From the NCBI RefSeq assembly GCF_000337355.1, contig NZ_AOJH01000027.1, positions 114,170-167,578 of the forward strand: 53,409 nt of DNA, written 5' to 3'. The translations under genes were made by a program, and so were the position numbers. The DNA is from Halorubrum kocurii JCM 14978 (GTDB lineage: Archaea > Halobacteriota > Halobacteria > Halobacteriales > Haloferacaceae). The stretch's first letter is position 1, and each line of letters begins with the position of its first letter. Below the pieces are notes generated by a model. The model ran no database searches and had not been told where the DNA came from. It worked only from the letters and a program-made list of their open reading frames with translations. This document shows, piece after piece, positions 37,806-47,184 of the stretch.

Positions 37806-40069
37806 AACTCACCGTCAGGCCCCTCAAGCAGAAGGACGCCGGGCGCCGCCTCGCGGCGATCGACCGCGTCGCCGCCGACGAGCTCGGGCTCTCCGGCGGA
37901 GACATCGTCCGCGTCGAGGGACCGGACGGGGCCGCGATCGCCCGCGTCTGGCCCGGCTACCCCGAGGACGACGGGACCGGCATCGTGCGCATCGACGGTC
38001 GCCTCCGGCAGGAGGCCAACGTCGGGATCGACGACCGCGTGACCGTCGAGGACGTCGACGTCTCGCGGGCGGAGTCCGTGACGATCGCGTTCCCGAGCCA
38101 GCTCCGCGTCCGCGGGCAGATCGCGCCGTTCATCCGCGACAAGCTCTCCGGGCAGCCGGTGACCGAGGGGCAGACGATCCGCACGTCGATGGGCTTCGGC
38201 CTGATGGGCGGCCAGTCGCAGGCGGTGCCGATGAAGGTCGCTTCGACGACCCCCTCGGGGACGGTCGTCATCACCGACGACACCGAGATCGAGATCTCCG
38301 AGGTTCCCGCCGAGGAGCTGACCAAGCCGAGCGGCGACGGCGACGGGGCGAGCGAGGGCCCGGACGTCACCTACGAGGACATCGGCGGGCTCGACAGCGA
38401 GCTCGAACAGGTCCGCGAGATGATCGAGCTGCCGATGCGGCACCCGGAGCTGTTCAAGCGGCTCGGCATCGACCCGCCGAAGGGCGTTCTGCTCCACGGG
38501 CCGCCGGGCACCGGGAAGACGCTGATCGCGAAGGCCGTCGCCAACGAGATCGACGCCAACTTCCACACCATCTCCGGCCCGGAGATCATGTCGAAGTACT
38601 ACGGCGAGTCGGAGGAGAAGCTCCGTGAGGTGTTCGAGGAGGCGTCCGATGAGTCGCCCGCGATCATCTTCATGGACGAGCTCGACTCCATCGCGCCCAA
38701 GCGCGAGGATGCCGGCGGCGACGTGGAGCGCCGCGTCGTGGCCCAGCTGCTCTCGCTGATGGACGGGCTCGAGGAGCGCGGCGAGGTCGTCGTCATCGGC
38801 GCGACCAACCGCGTCGACGCGATCGACCCCGCGCTCCGGCGCGGCGGCCGGTTCGACCGCGAGATCGAGGTCGGCGTCCCCGACCGCGACGGCCGCAAGG
38901 AGATCCTGCAGGTCCACACGCGGAACATGCCGCTGGTCGACGAGATCGACTTAGACGAGTACGCCGACAACACCCACGGCTTCGTCGGCGCGGACTTGGA
39001 GTCGCTGGCGAAGGAGTCGGCGATGCACGCGCTGCGGCGCATCCGCCCCGAGATCGACCTCGAGAGCGACGAGATCGACGCCGACGTGCTGAACTCCATC
39101 CAGGTCACGGAGTCCGACTTCAAGGAGGCGATGAAGGGGATCGAACCCTCCGCGCTGCGCGAGGTGTTCGTCGAGGTCCCCGACGTGAGCTGGGACCAGG
39201 TCGGCGGCCTGGAGGACACCAAAGAGCGGCTCCGCGAGACGATCCAGTGGCCGCTCGAGTACCCCGAGGTGTTCGAGGAGCTCGACATGCAGGCCGCCAA
39301 GGGCGTCCTGATGTACGGCCCGCCGGGCACGGGGAAGACCCTGCTCGCCAAGGCGGTCGCCAACGAGGCGGAGTCGAACTTCATCTCGATCAAGGGGCCC
39401 GAGCTGCTGAACAAGTTCGTGGGCGAGTCCGAGAAGGGCGTCCGCGAGGTGTTCAGCAAGGCCCGCGAGAACGCGCCGACGATCGTGTTCTTCGACGAGA
39501 TCGACTCGATCGCGACCGAGCGCGGCAAGAACTCCGGCGACTCCGGCGTCGGCGAGCGCGTCGTCTCCCAGCTGCTGACGGAGCTCGACGGGCTCGAGTC
39601 GCTGGAGGACGTGGTCGTCATCGCGACGACGAACCGCCCGGACCTCATCGACTCGGCGCTGCTCCGGCCCGGCCGGCTGGACCGCCACGTGCACGTCCCC
39701 GTGCCGGACGAGGACGCGCGCCGGAAGATCCTGGAGGTCCACACCCGGGACAAGCCGCTGGCCGACGACGTCGACCTCGACGCGATCGCCCGGAAGACCG
39801 AGGGCTACGTCGGCGCCGACATCGAGGCGGTGGCCCGCGAGGCGTCCATGAACGCCTCCCGGGAGTTCATCGGCAGCGTGTCGCGCGAGGAGGTGGGCGA
39901 GTCCGTGAGCAACGTCCGCGTGACGATGCAGCACTTCGAGGACGCGCTCGACGAGGTGAACCCGAGCGTCACTCCCGAGACGCGCGAGCGCTACGACGAG
40001 ATCGAAAAGCAGTTCCGGCGGTCGGAGGTCGACCGCGCGGAGACCGAACCCGGCACGGCGTTCCAGTAG
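37802..40069 (+). CDS. cdc48: Cdc48/VAT-type AAA+ ATPase
   Basis: A 755-residue ATPase with an N-terminal double-psi-barrel/beta-clam domain (1-190), then D1 with [17 protein letters not shown] (Walker A, about 233-240) and [13 protein letters not shown] (Walker B), and D2 with [17 protein letters not shown] (about 507-514) and [13 protein letters not shown]; arginine fingers lie in [11 protein letters not shown] and [11 protein letters not shown]. The hexamer unfolds proteins and can feed the archaeal proteasome. The acidic loop between N and D1 ([14 protein letters not shown]) is halophilic. The ATG at 37802 overlaps the upstream mini-chaperone gene; the longer open frame upstream is out of family. 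Confidence 0.96.
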   Translation: MKLTVRPLKQKDAGRRLAAIDRVAADELGLSGGDIVRVEGPDGAAIARVWPGYPEDDGTGIVRIDGRLRQEANVGIDDRVTVEDVDVSRAESVTIAFPSQLRVRGQIAPFIRDKLSGQPVTEGQTIRTSMGFGLMGGQSQAVPMKVASTTPSGTVVITDDTEIEISEVPAEELTKPSGDGDGASEGPDVTYEDIGGLDSELEQVREMIELPMRHPELFKRLGIDPPKGVLLHGPPGTGKTLIAKAVANEIDANFHTISGPEIMSKYYGESEEKLREVFEEASDESPAIIFMDELDSIAPKREDAGGDVERRVVAQLLSLMDGLEERGEVVVIGATNRVDAIDPALRRGGRFDREIEVGVPDRDGRKEILQVHTRNMPLVDEIDLDEYADNTHGFVGADLESLAKESAMHALRRIRPEIDLESDEIDADVLNSIQVTESDFKEAMKGIEPSALREVFVEVPDVSWDQVGGLEDTKERLRETIQWPLEYPEVFEELDMQAAKGVLMYGPPGTGKTLLAKAVANEAESNFISIKGPELLNKFVGESEKGVREVFSKARENAPTIVFFDEIDSIATERGKNSGDSGVGERVVSQLLTELDGLESLEDVVVIATTNRPDLIDSALLRPGRLDRHVHVPVPDEDARRKILEVHTRDKPLADDVDLDAIARKTEGYVGADIEAVAREASMNASREFIGSVSREEVGESVSNVRVTMQHFEDALDEVNPSVTPETRERYDEIEKQFRRSEVDRAETEPGTAFQ

Positions 40070-40130
40070 ATCGGAGCGGGAGTCGGACCGCGCCGGTCGC
40101 TCCGAACCGGTCGGGAGCGGTGTTCGCGTT

Positions 40131-40343
40131 TCAGATCAGTCCGACCGTCGACAGCAGGAAGAACGCGGCGACGACGACGATGCCGATCGTGACGAGCCGC
40201 CACGCGAGCTTCAACACGAACTTTCCGACGATGATGATCAGCGCGACAGCGACCAGCGCGACGAGTAGCTGTCCCGGCTGACTGGCGAGGAGCCCGGCCT
40301 GTACGGGAAGCGACGATGCCAAGGCGGCGAGCGATGCGGTCAT
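40131..40343 (-). CDS. Small two-helix membrane protein
   Basis: A 70-residue protein with a mildly hydrophobic N-terminus and two membrane helices (about residues 26-45 and 50-68) separated by a basic turn (KFVLKLAWR). It has no recognised motif. The ATG at 40343 follows the minus-strand TATA-like CTTATG (about 40366-40371) by about 26 nt. It converges with cdc48 (61 bp apart). Function unknown. Confidence 0.6.
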   Translation of the reverse strand: MTASLAALASSLPVQAGLLASQPGQLLVALVAVALIIIVGKFVLKLAWRLVTIGIVVVAAFFLLSTVGLI

Positions 40344-40795
40344 GTCCGGGCCCACGGCGAGGCCGGGCATAAGCTTGTGGGGACGGGGTCGACCGGTTCG
40401 GTTATCTGATTCTGATAGGTTTGTGGCGAGAACCGCGGCAAAGCCCGACGATCGATCACCGGTGTGGCGGCTGCGGGGCCGACGACGCACGCCGTTCCCG
40501 CGGAAATTCTCGGGAGACAACCCCCCTTCTGTTCCGGTGGGGAGGCGTTGTCTTGTCGCGGTTTTTCCGATCGCGGATCAGTTTCACTCCGGTCTGGCTA
40601 CGCTTATGTGTCCGGAGTCCCTGCATAACCGACGTACCCGAATCCAGCCTCAGACGCGCGGAACGAACTTGCATAACGAATCGTACATGAACGCTGTCGG
40701 GCCCGAACATCCGAACGTACAAGGGCCCGCCTCGCCAGTACACCAACACTACAGATGATCCATATCTCACACCGACCCAGCGGGGTGGCCGTCGA
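40344..40795. other. 452-bp spacer upstream of nrdJ
   Basis: No gene with protein-like composition. It contains a near-direct repeat TGCATAAC followed by GA and CGTAC (40622-40637 and 40670-40686), two GGGCCC sites (about 40697 and 40722), a short reading frame of 23 codons (40687-40758) and CCATATC (40759-40765) at promoter distance from the nrdJ ATG. I saw no B12 box of a cobalamin riboswitch and no NrdR-box pair, the usual controllers of class II reductases. Confidence 0.5.
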
Positions 40796-43700
40796 ATGAG
40801 CAGCGACGGCGTCGCCGCCGACGAACTCGAACTGCCGATCAAACGCACCACGGGCGAGACGATGGAGGAGCGTCTCACGGCCAACGCCTACCACAACATC
40901 CTGCCCGCGCGCTACCTCCGGAAGAACGCTGACGGGGAGCCGATCGAGGACCCCGAGGAGCTGTTCGACCGCGTCGCGCGCAACGTCGCGCTCGCGGAGG
41001 CGGTCTTCGAGGCCGAGAACCAGGGCGTCGAGGTCACGGTCACGCCCGACCAGCTGAAGCCCGACCACCCGCGCCGCGACGAGCTCGCCGCCGAGGTCTT
41101 CGGCGCGGGAACCACGGCCGAGGACGACGCGGAGACGACGCTCACGGCGCACAACGTCAACAAGTTCGCGTACGACACGGTCGTCCCCGAGCTCCCCGAG
41201 AGCGTGCGCGAGCACGTCGAGGCGACCGCGGACCGCTTCCGCGACGGGATGGAGCAGCTCTCGTTCATGCCGAACTCGCCCACCCTGATGAACGCGGGCG
41301 ACGAGCTCCAGCAGCTCTCTGCCTGCTTCGTCGACTCCCCCGCCGACGACATCACGGACATCCACCAGACCGCCAAGGAGGCGGCCGAGGTGTTCCAGTC
41401 CGGCGGCGGCATGGGGTACGCGTTCTGGAAGCTCCGCCCCTACGGCGACTCCGTCGGATCCACCGGGGGCATCGCCTCCGGCCCGATCACGTTCATGCGC
41501 ACGTTCGACCAGATGTGCGAGACGATCGCGCAGGGCGGCGCGCGCCGCGGCGCCCAGATGGGCGTCATGCGCGTCTCGCACCCGGACGTCATCCAGTTCA
41601 TCCACGCGAAGAACAAGGACGTCTCGCTGGCGCACTCGCTGCGCCTGAACGACCCCGACGACTTCACGCACAACTCCTTCGCGGACGCCTTAGAGGAGGC
41701 CCGCGAGCTGATCGACGAGGACGGGAAGGTCCCCGAACATCTCCGCAACGCGGTCGAGGGTCACCTCTCGAACTTCAACATCAGCGTCGGGGTCACCGAC
41801 GACTTCATGGAAGCGCTGTACAACGACGAGGAGTTCACCTTCACCAACCCGCGCACGGAGGAGCCGCACGTCGCGACGCCGGAGACGAAGGAGATCTACG
41901 ACATGTTCGGCCTCGGCGAGCACGTCGAGGTCGGCGAAGTGCTGTCGATCCCGGCCCAGGAGCTGTGGGACGACATGATCGAGGGCGCCCACGAGAACGG
42001 CGAGCCGGGGGTCATCTACCTCGAGCGCGTCAACAAGGAGCACTCCTTCGACGTGGAGGAGAACCCTGACCACCGGATCCTCGCGACGAACCCCTGTGTC
42101 ACCGGCGACACGCTGATCAGTACCGAAAACGGTCTCGTCGAAGCCGAGGAACTCTACGAGCAGGGCGTCTCGCGCGACGTCGTCGTGGACGGTCGCCTCA
42201 GCGAGGAGACGCTCAAGGAGGCGAGCAGCGTCTACAAGACCGGCGAGAAGGACGTTTATAAACTCACGACCGAAGAGGGGTACGAGCTCCGCCTGACCGA
42301 CGACCACCGCGTCATGACTGACGATGGATGGGTCGAGGCCGGAAATCTCGACGCCGGCGACACGGTTCATATCCAGAATCGAAAAGGCTCCTTCGGCCAG
42401 CACGGAACGGCAGCAGAAGGTCGCGTACTCGGCTGGATGGTCGGTGACGGCCATCTCAAGACCGGAGAGGAGCGCGCCGTCCTCAACTTCTACGACGAGG
42501 ACGCCGAGGTCTCGGAATCGTTCGCAGCCGACGTGAACGAGGTTGTTCGCGATCCCGTCGGTAACGCCGATTACGAGATCGGTGTTAACGAGATCGCTAG
42601 AGGTGATGACTACCGCGGTACGCAGGCCATCGAGCAGCGGATCCGCTCGACTCGGCTCTACGAGTACGCCGAGGAGGCCGGTTTAGTTGATCAGAAGCAT
42701 CAGGTTCCCGAGGCCGTACTGCGCGGGAGCGAGGAGATGGCGCGCGGGTACCTCCGTGCGCTGTTCTCCGCGGATGGAAGCGTACAAGGGAGCAGTAAAA
42801 ATGGACGGAGTATTCGGCTTGCGAGTTCCGAACTCGATCTCTTAAAACAGACCCAACGGCTGCTTCTCAACTTCGGTATCGCGAGTCGGATATACAAAGA
42901 GCGTCGTCCCGCGCAGAGTCGGGAGCTGCCGGATGGTAACGGTGAAACGAAGAAGTACGACACGAAGGCGCAACACGAACTGGCGATAACCAAAGCAAAC
43001 CAACAGCGGTTCGCTGAGGAGATTGGATTCCTCCGTGATGATAAATCAGAGCAGCTTCGAGAGAATCTCGATTCGTATACGTACAGCCCGCAGAGTGAGA
43101 CGTTCACCGCAACTGTAGCCGCAGTTACGCCCGACGGACGTGAAGAGGTATACGACCTGACTGAGCCGGAAACGCACTCATTCGTCGCTAACGGAGTTGT
43201 AACCCATAATTGCGGGGAACAACCGCTTGAAGAATATGAGGCGTGTAACCTCGGCCACATCAACCTCTCGACGCTCGCGGCCCAGGACGCGCCGGACTGG
43301 CGCGTCTGGTCCGACGAGCACGCCGACGAGTACGCGTCGAAGGAGGCCGCCATGTCGGCGTTCTTAGAGGAGGCGATCGACTTCGAGGAGTTCGACGAGC
43401 GGATCGACTACGGCACCCGCTTCCTCGAGAACGTCGTGACGATGTCGGACTTCCCGGTCGACAAGATCGAGCAGAAGGTCCGGGACATGCGGAAGATCGG
43501 GCTGGGGGTCATGGGGCTCGCCCAGCTGTACATCCAGCTCGGCATTCAGTACGGCACCGAGGAGGGCAACGAGGTCGCCCGCCAGCTGATGACCCACATC
43601 AACCACGCGTCGAAGCAGACCTCCCACGAGCTCGCGCAGGAGCGCGGGACGTTCAACGACTGGGAGGACTCGAAGTACGCGAACCCCACCGAGTACCGCG

Positions 43701-45070
43701 ACTGGTTCGAGCACTACACCGGCCTCGACGCGGACGAGTGGGCGGACGGCTTCCCGATCCGCAACCACAACACGACGACGATCGCGCCCACGGGCACGAC
43801 GTCGATGATCGGGAACACCACCGGCGGCTGCGAGCCCATCTACAACGTCGCCTACTACAAGAACGTCTCCGACGACGTGCAGGGCGACGAGATGCTCGTC
43901 GAGTTCGACGACTACTTCCTGCGCACCTTAGAGGAGAACGACGTCGACGTCGACGCCGTCAAGCAGGAGGCCCAAGAGCAGATGGCGGCCAACGAGTTCG
44001 ACGGCGTGGACGGCCTGGAGACGGTGCCGGACGCCATCGGCGAGCTGTTCGTCGTCACCGGCGACCTCTCGGGCAAGCAGCACGCGGCGGTCCAGTGCGC
44101 CTGCCAGGAAGGGGTCGACTCCGCCATCTCGAAGACGTGTAACTTCCCGAACGACGCCACCGCCGAGGAGATGGAAGAGGTGTACCGCTACATCTACGAC
44201 CACGGCGGGAAGGGCGTCACCGTCTACCGCGACGGCACCCGCTCGAAGCAGGTGCTCACGACGCGCGCGAAGAACACGGAGTTCGCCGACGAGAGCGAGG
44301 CGGCCGAGGCCATCGTCGAGCAGATCGGCGAGGTGTTCGGCGGCATCGAGTCGTTCCTCGACAACGAGGACGTCCAGCAGGCGATCGACGCGGAGATCTC
44401 GGACCTCCTCGAAGCCAGCGAGCAGCCCCGCATCGACTACAGCGAGCGCAGCCCGCGCCCCGACTCCCTGAACGGCGTCACCCAGCGCGTCGAGACGGGC
44501 TACGGCAAGCTGTACGTCACCATCAACGAGGACGACAACGGGCTGCCGTTCGAGCTGTTCGCGAACATCGGTCACTCCGGCGGCTACACCAACTCCTTCA
44601 CCGAGGCGCTCGCGAAGGTCATCTCGACGGCGCTCCGTTCCGGGGTCGACCCCGAGGAGATCGTCGACGAGCTGCAGGGCACCCGGAGCCCGAAGGTCGC
44701 GTGGGACAAAGGCGAGCAGATCCAGTCGATCCCGGACGCGATCGGCACCGCGCTCCGCCGCTACCTCGACGACGAGATCGACAAGGGGATCCCCCAACAG
44801 CAGAGCCTCGACGACGTGGAGGGCGTCGCCGAGCCGCCGAGTCAGACCGACGGCGGCGCGGTCGACGCCGGAACCGCGACCGACGCACCGGCCGAGGCTC
44901 CCACCGCAGACGGCCCCGACGCCGCGGACGACGCGGCCGGCGCCGACGACGCGATGCAGGAGCTGATCGCGGCGGGCGAGTCGCCCGAGTGCCCCGAGTG
45001 CGGCGGCATGAACCTCTACTACTCCGAGGGCTGCAAGACGTGCGAGTCGTGCGGCTGGTCGGAGTGTTAG
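40796..45070 (+). CDS. nrdJ: Adenosylcobalamin-dependent ribonucleotide reductase (class II) with an intein
   Basis: A 1424-codon gene whose product splices to 1052 residues. The N-terminal part carries [11 protein letters not shown] with Cys177, one of the redox pair, [11 protein letters not shown] and the barrel core. [21 protein letters not shown] holds the thiyl-radical cysteine, and an intein (residues 434-805) splits it exactly before that cysteine. [20 protein letters not shown] is the second barrel signature. The C-terminus has a Cys4 zinc-ribbon-like tail ([18 protein letters not shown]) used for re-reduction. The enzyme makes deoxyribonucleotides from ribonucleotides with coenzyme B12. 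Single gene; upstream is a 452-bp spacer, downstream a T9 tract. Confidence 0.96.
   Translation: [1424 protein letters not shown]
42095..43210 (+). mobile_element. Intein in nrdJ with LAGLIDADG homing endonuclease
   Basis: A 372-residue in-frame insertion beginning at Cys1 (CVTGDTLIS) and ending HN before extein Cys. Splicing blocks are complete: block A [13 protein letters not shown], block B [14 protein letters not shown] with His71, block F [18 protein letters not shown], block G VVTHN followed by Cys. Two LAGLIDADG motifs ([11 protein letters not shown] at 111-121 and [12 protein letters not shown] at 219-230) indicate a potentially active homing endonuclease. The first 250 bp has host-like GC, while the part from about 42370 to the end is clearly richer in A/T and in codons such as AAA, GAT, CGT and TAT, indicating horizontal origin. 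Confidence 0.95.
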
Positions 45071-45112
45071 GCGGGTCGACTCGGCGCCGGTAACGAGCGG
45101 TCGACGACGCGG

Positions 45113-45121
45113 TTTTTTTTT
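45113..45121 (+). terminator. T9 tract after nrdJ
   Basis: Nine consecutive T's 43 bp after the nrdJ stop, the longest T run in the window, is a likely archaeal intrinsic terminator. The rest of spacer 45071-45303 holds CTTTATAACT (45223-45232), a TATA-like sequence on the plus strand with no gene behind it. Confidence 0.7.
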
Positions 45122-45303
45122 CGAGGTGGATACGGACGCGGAACCGAGAGGCGGCGGGAGCGAGTGTTGCAGTTCGTCGACGTCGAGCTGACAGATACTC
45201 GACCGTGAGCGACGGCGACGTTCCTTTATAACTAAACGCGGCGGGACGCTTTCGCGCGTCGAAAAGCAGGAGAGAAACCGCGGTCGCGGAGATTCGCCGC
45301 GAG

Positions 45304-45837
45304 TCAGTCGTCTTCGAGCGCCTGCGCGATGCGCTGGAGCTGGCGGGTGGCGTCGCGGACCTCGTCGCGGAGCTGGCGCACCTCGCGGACGAGCTCCTCG
45401 TTGCCGCCGTCGTCGCCGCGGCCGCCGCGCTCGCCCTGCGCGCCGGGTCCGCCGCCCATCCCCGGCGGGCCGCCCGCGCCGCCGGGACCGCCGCCGCCCA
45501 TCATCCCGGACATCATCTGCGCGAAGGGGTTGCCGCCACCGCCGCCGCCCATCCCCGGCGGCCCGCCGCCGCCCATCATCTCCTCGGGATCGGGCCGGTC
45601 GCCCTCCTCGCGCTCCTGCTCGCGTCGCTCGCGGATCTCCTCGACGCGCTCGCGGAAGGACTTCTCCTCGCCGTCGTCGCCCTCGGCGTCGGCGCCTTCG
45701 GCTCCGGCGGCGCTGTCGCCCTCGTTCTCGGCGGCGTTACCGCCCTGTTCCTCGGCGGCGTTACCGCCCTGTTCCTCGGCGGCGTTACCGCCCTGTTCCT
45801 CGGCGGCGTCGGCGTCGGTGGTCTCGTCGTCTGCCAT
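45304..45837 (-). CDS. Disordered Gly/Met-rich protein with acidic repeat N-terminus
   Basis: A 177-residue protein in three parts: an acidic N-terminus with three perfect copies of AAEEQGGN, a charged helix (SFRERVEEIRERREQEREE), a Gly/Met/Pro-rich low-complexity region (GGGGPPGMGGGGGGNPFAQMMSGMM) and a C-terminal coiled coil (ELVREVRQLRDEVRDATRQLQRIAQAL). No membrane span or catalytic motif. The ATG at 45837 was chosen over GTG 45843 because a TATA-like CTTTTCGG lies 26 nt upstream of it. The middle resembles motifs seen in ribosome- or chaperone-associated scaffold proteins, but I assign no function. Confidence 0.72.
   Translation of the reverse strand: MADDETTDADAAEEQGGNAAEEQGGNAAEEQGGNAAENEGDSAAGAEGADAEGDDGEEKSFRERVEEIRERREQEREEGDRPDPEEMMGGGGPPGMGGGGGGNPFAQMMSGMMGGGGPGGAGGPPGMGGGPGAQGERGGRGDDGGNEELVREVRQLRDEVRDATRQLQRIAQALEDD
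45731..45802. repeat. Three perfect 24-bp tandem repeats
   Basis: Units 45731-45754, 45755-45778 and 45779-45802 are identical and in frame, each coding for eight residues (AAEEQGGN). Perfect identity implies recent expansion or ongoing slippage. Confidence 0.95.
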
Positions 45838-45957
45838 GAACACTGGTTCGGTAGCCCGGCCGAAAAGGGTTGTTGCTCCGGCTCTCGACGGTGCGTTTAT
45901 AAACGGAGGTCGAGCGGACGGGCCCAGGCGCGCTCCGAGACCGGCCCGGCGCCGGCG

Positions 45958-46113
45958 TCACGTCCGAACCAGCCGGTGGCAGTTCGGGCACTCCGCCGTT
46001 TCCGCGTCACGGCCCGCCGCCGGAACGTGATCGCCGCAGTTCGGACACCGCGTCCGAGTGCGCGCGTACTCGGTGCTCGACCGAACGCTAGATCGCTCGG
46101 TGTCGTTGGACAT
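45958..46113 (-). CDS. 51-residue zinc-ribbon protein
   Basis: A short gene from ATG 46113 to TGA 45958. The product has a basic/polar N-terminus and a zinc ribbon with CPNCGDH (residues 23-29) and CPNCHRL (42-48); both pairs CxxC and flanking residues match small haloarchaeal zinc proteins. A minus-strand TATA-like GCTATTTG (about 46138-46145) sits near promoter distance, and two copies of ACACAAAT (46114-46121, 46135-46142) spaced exactly 21 bp surround the start. Function unknown; could be a nucleic-acid binder. Confidence 0.72.
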   Translation of the reverse strand: MSNDTERSSVRSSTEYARTRTRCPNCGDHVPAAGRDAETAECPNCHRLVRT

Positions 46114-46209
46114 ACACAAATGTCAACGAGTAACACACAAATAGCTTTCCCACATATTCCTATAACACGATTTAGGCGCCGGAGGAGTCCGAGCGTGCCG
46201 AGACGCCGC

Positions 46210-47184
46210 TCACTCGTGGCCAGAGACGCGGACCGGCTCGTACGGCTCCTCCAGCCACTCGACGTCGGACGCGGACAGATCGATGTCGAGTGCCTCGACG
46301 GCGTCTTCGAGGTGTTCGACGCTGGTCGTCCCGACGATGGGGGTGTCGACCCACTCTTTGTGGAACAGCCACGCCAACGCGATCTGGGCCATCTTTACCC
46401 CCTTCTCGTCGGCCAGTTCCGCGACGCGCTCGTTGACCGCCGGACCGCCGCCCTCTCGGTAGGGATGCTCGTAGAGGTGCTCTTCGGTCTCTCCCCGGAG
46501 TGTCGCGTCCACGTCCTCGTGCGGGCGCGTGAGATACCCGCGCGCGAGCGGGCTCCACGGCATCACGCCGATCCCCTCCTGCTCACAGAGTGGGAGAGTC
46601 TCGCGCTCCTCCTCGCGGTACGCGAGGTTGTAGTGGTTCTGCATGGTGGCGAACCGGTCGTACCCCTCGCGGTCGCTCGCGTGGAGCGCCTCGGCGAACT
46701 GGTGGGCCCACATCGACGAGGCCCCGATGTGACGCACCTTCCCGCGCCGGACCGCGTCGTCGAGCGCGGCCAGCGTCTCCTCGATCGGCGTCTCGTAGTC
46801 CCACCGGTGGATCTGGAACAGGTCGATCGTCTCCATTCCCAAGCGGTCGAGGCTGTTCTCGAGCTCCTGTTCGATCGCCTTCCGCGAGAGGCCGCCCGAG
46901 TTCGGGTCCGTCTCGTCCATCTGGAAGTACGCCTTCGTGGCGACGACGCTCTCTTCGCGGTGACCCTCCAGCGCCTCGCCGAGGATGCGCTCCGACTCGC
47001 CGTTCGAGTACATGTTCGCGGTGTCGAAGAAGTTCACCCCGAGTTCGAGCGCGCGCTTGACGAGCGCCTTCCCCTCCGCCTCGTCGAGGACCCATTCGCG
47101 CCAGTCCGAATCGCCGAAGCTCATGCAGCCGAGACAGATCTTCGAGACCGTCGTCCCGGTGCTTCCGAGCGTCGTGTACTCCAT
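46210..47184 (-). CDS. Aldo/keto reductase
   Basis: A 324-residue TIM-barrel reductase with the catalytic tetrad Asp54, Tyr59, Lys84 and His126 (seen in FFDTANMYSNG, VATKAYF and FQIHRWDY). C-terminal GVMPWSPLARGYL and PIVGTTSVEHLEDAVEAL form the NADPH site. The sequence resembles the YakC/YajO-like group of oxidoreductases that reduce carbonyl compounds; the natural substrate is unknown. A T-rich TATA element (47208-47217, minus strand) precedes the ATG by about 26 nt. Monocistronic. Confidence 0.92.
   Translation of the reverse strand: MEYTTLGSTGTTVSKICLGCMSFGDSDWREWVLDEAEGKALVKRALELGVNFFDTANMYSNGESERILGEALEGHREESVVATKAYFQMDETDPNSGGLSRKAIEQELENSLDRLGMETIDLFQIHRWDYETPIEETLAALDDAVRRGKVRHIGASSMWAHQFAEALHASDREGYDRFATMQNHYNLAYREEERETLPLCEQEGIGVMPWSPLARGYLTRPHEDVDATLRGETEEHLYEHPYREGGGPAVNERVAELADEKGVKMAQIALAWLFHKEWVDTPIVGTTSVEHLEDAVEALDIDLSASDVEWLEEPYEPVRVSGHE

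Noticed and set aside
40344-40795. Cobalamin riboswitch before nrdJ
   Set aside because: No B12-box-like core or matching helices seen; a covariance-model search would be decisive.
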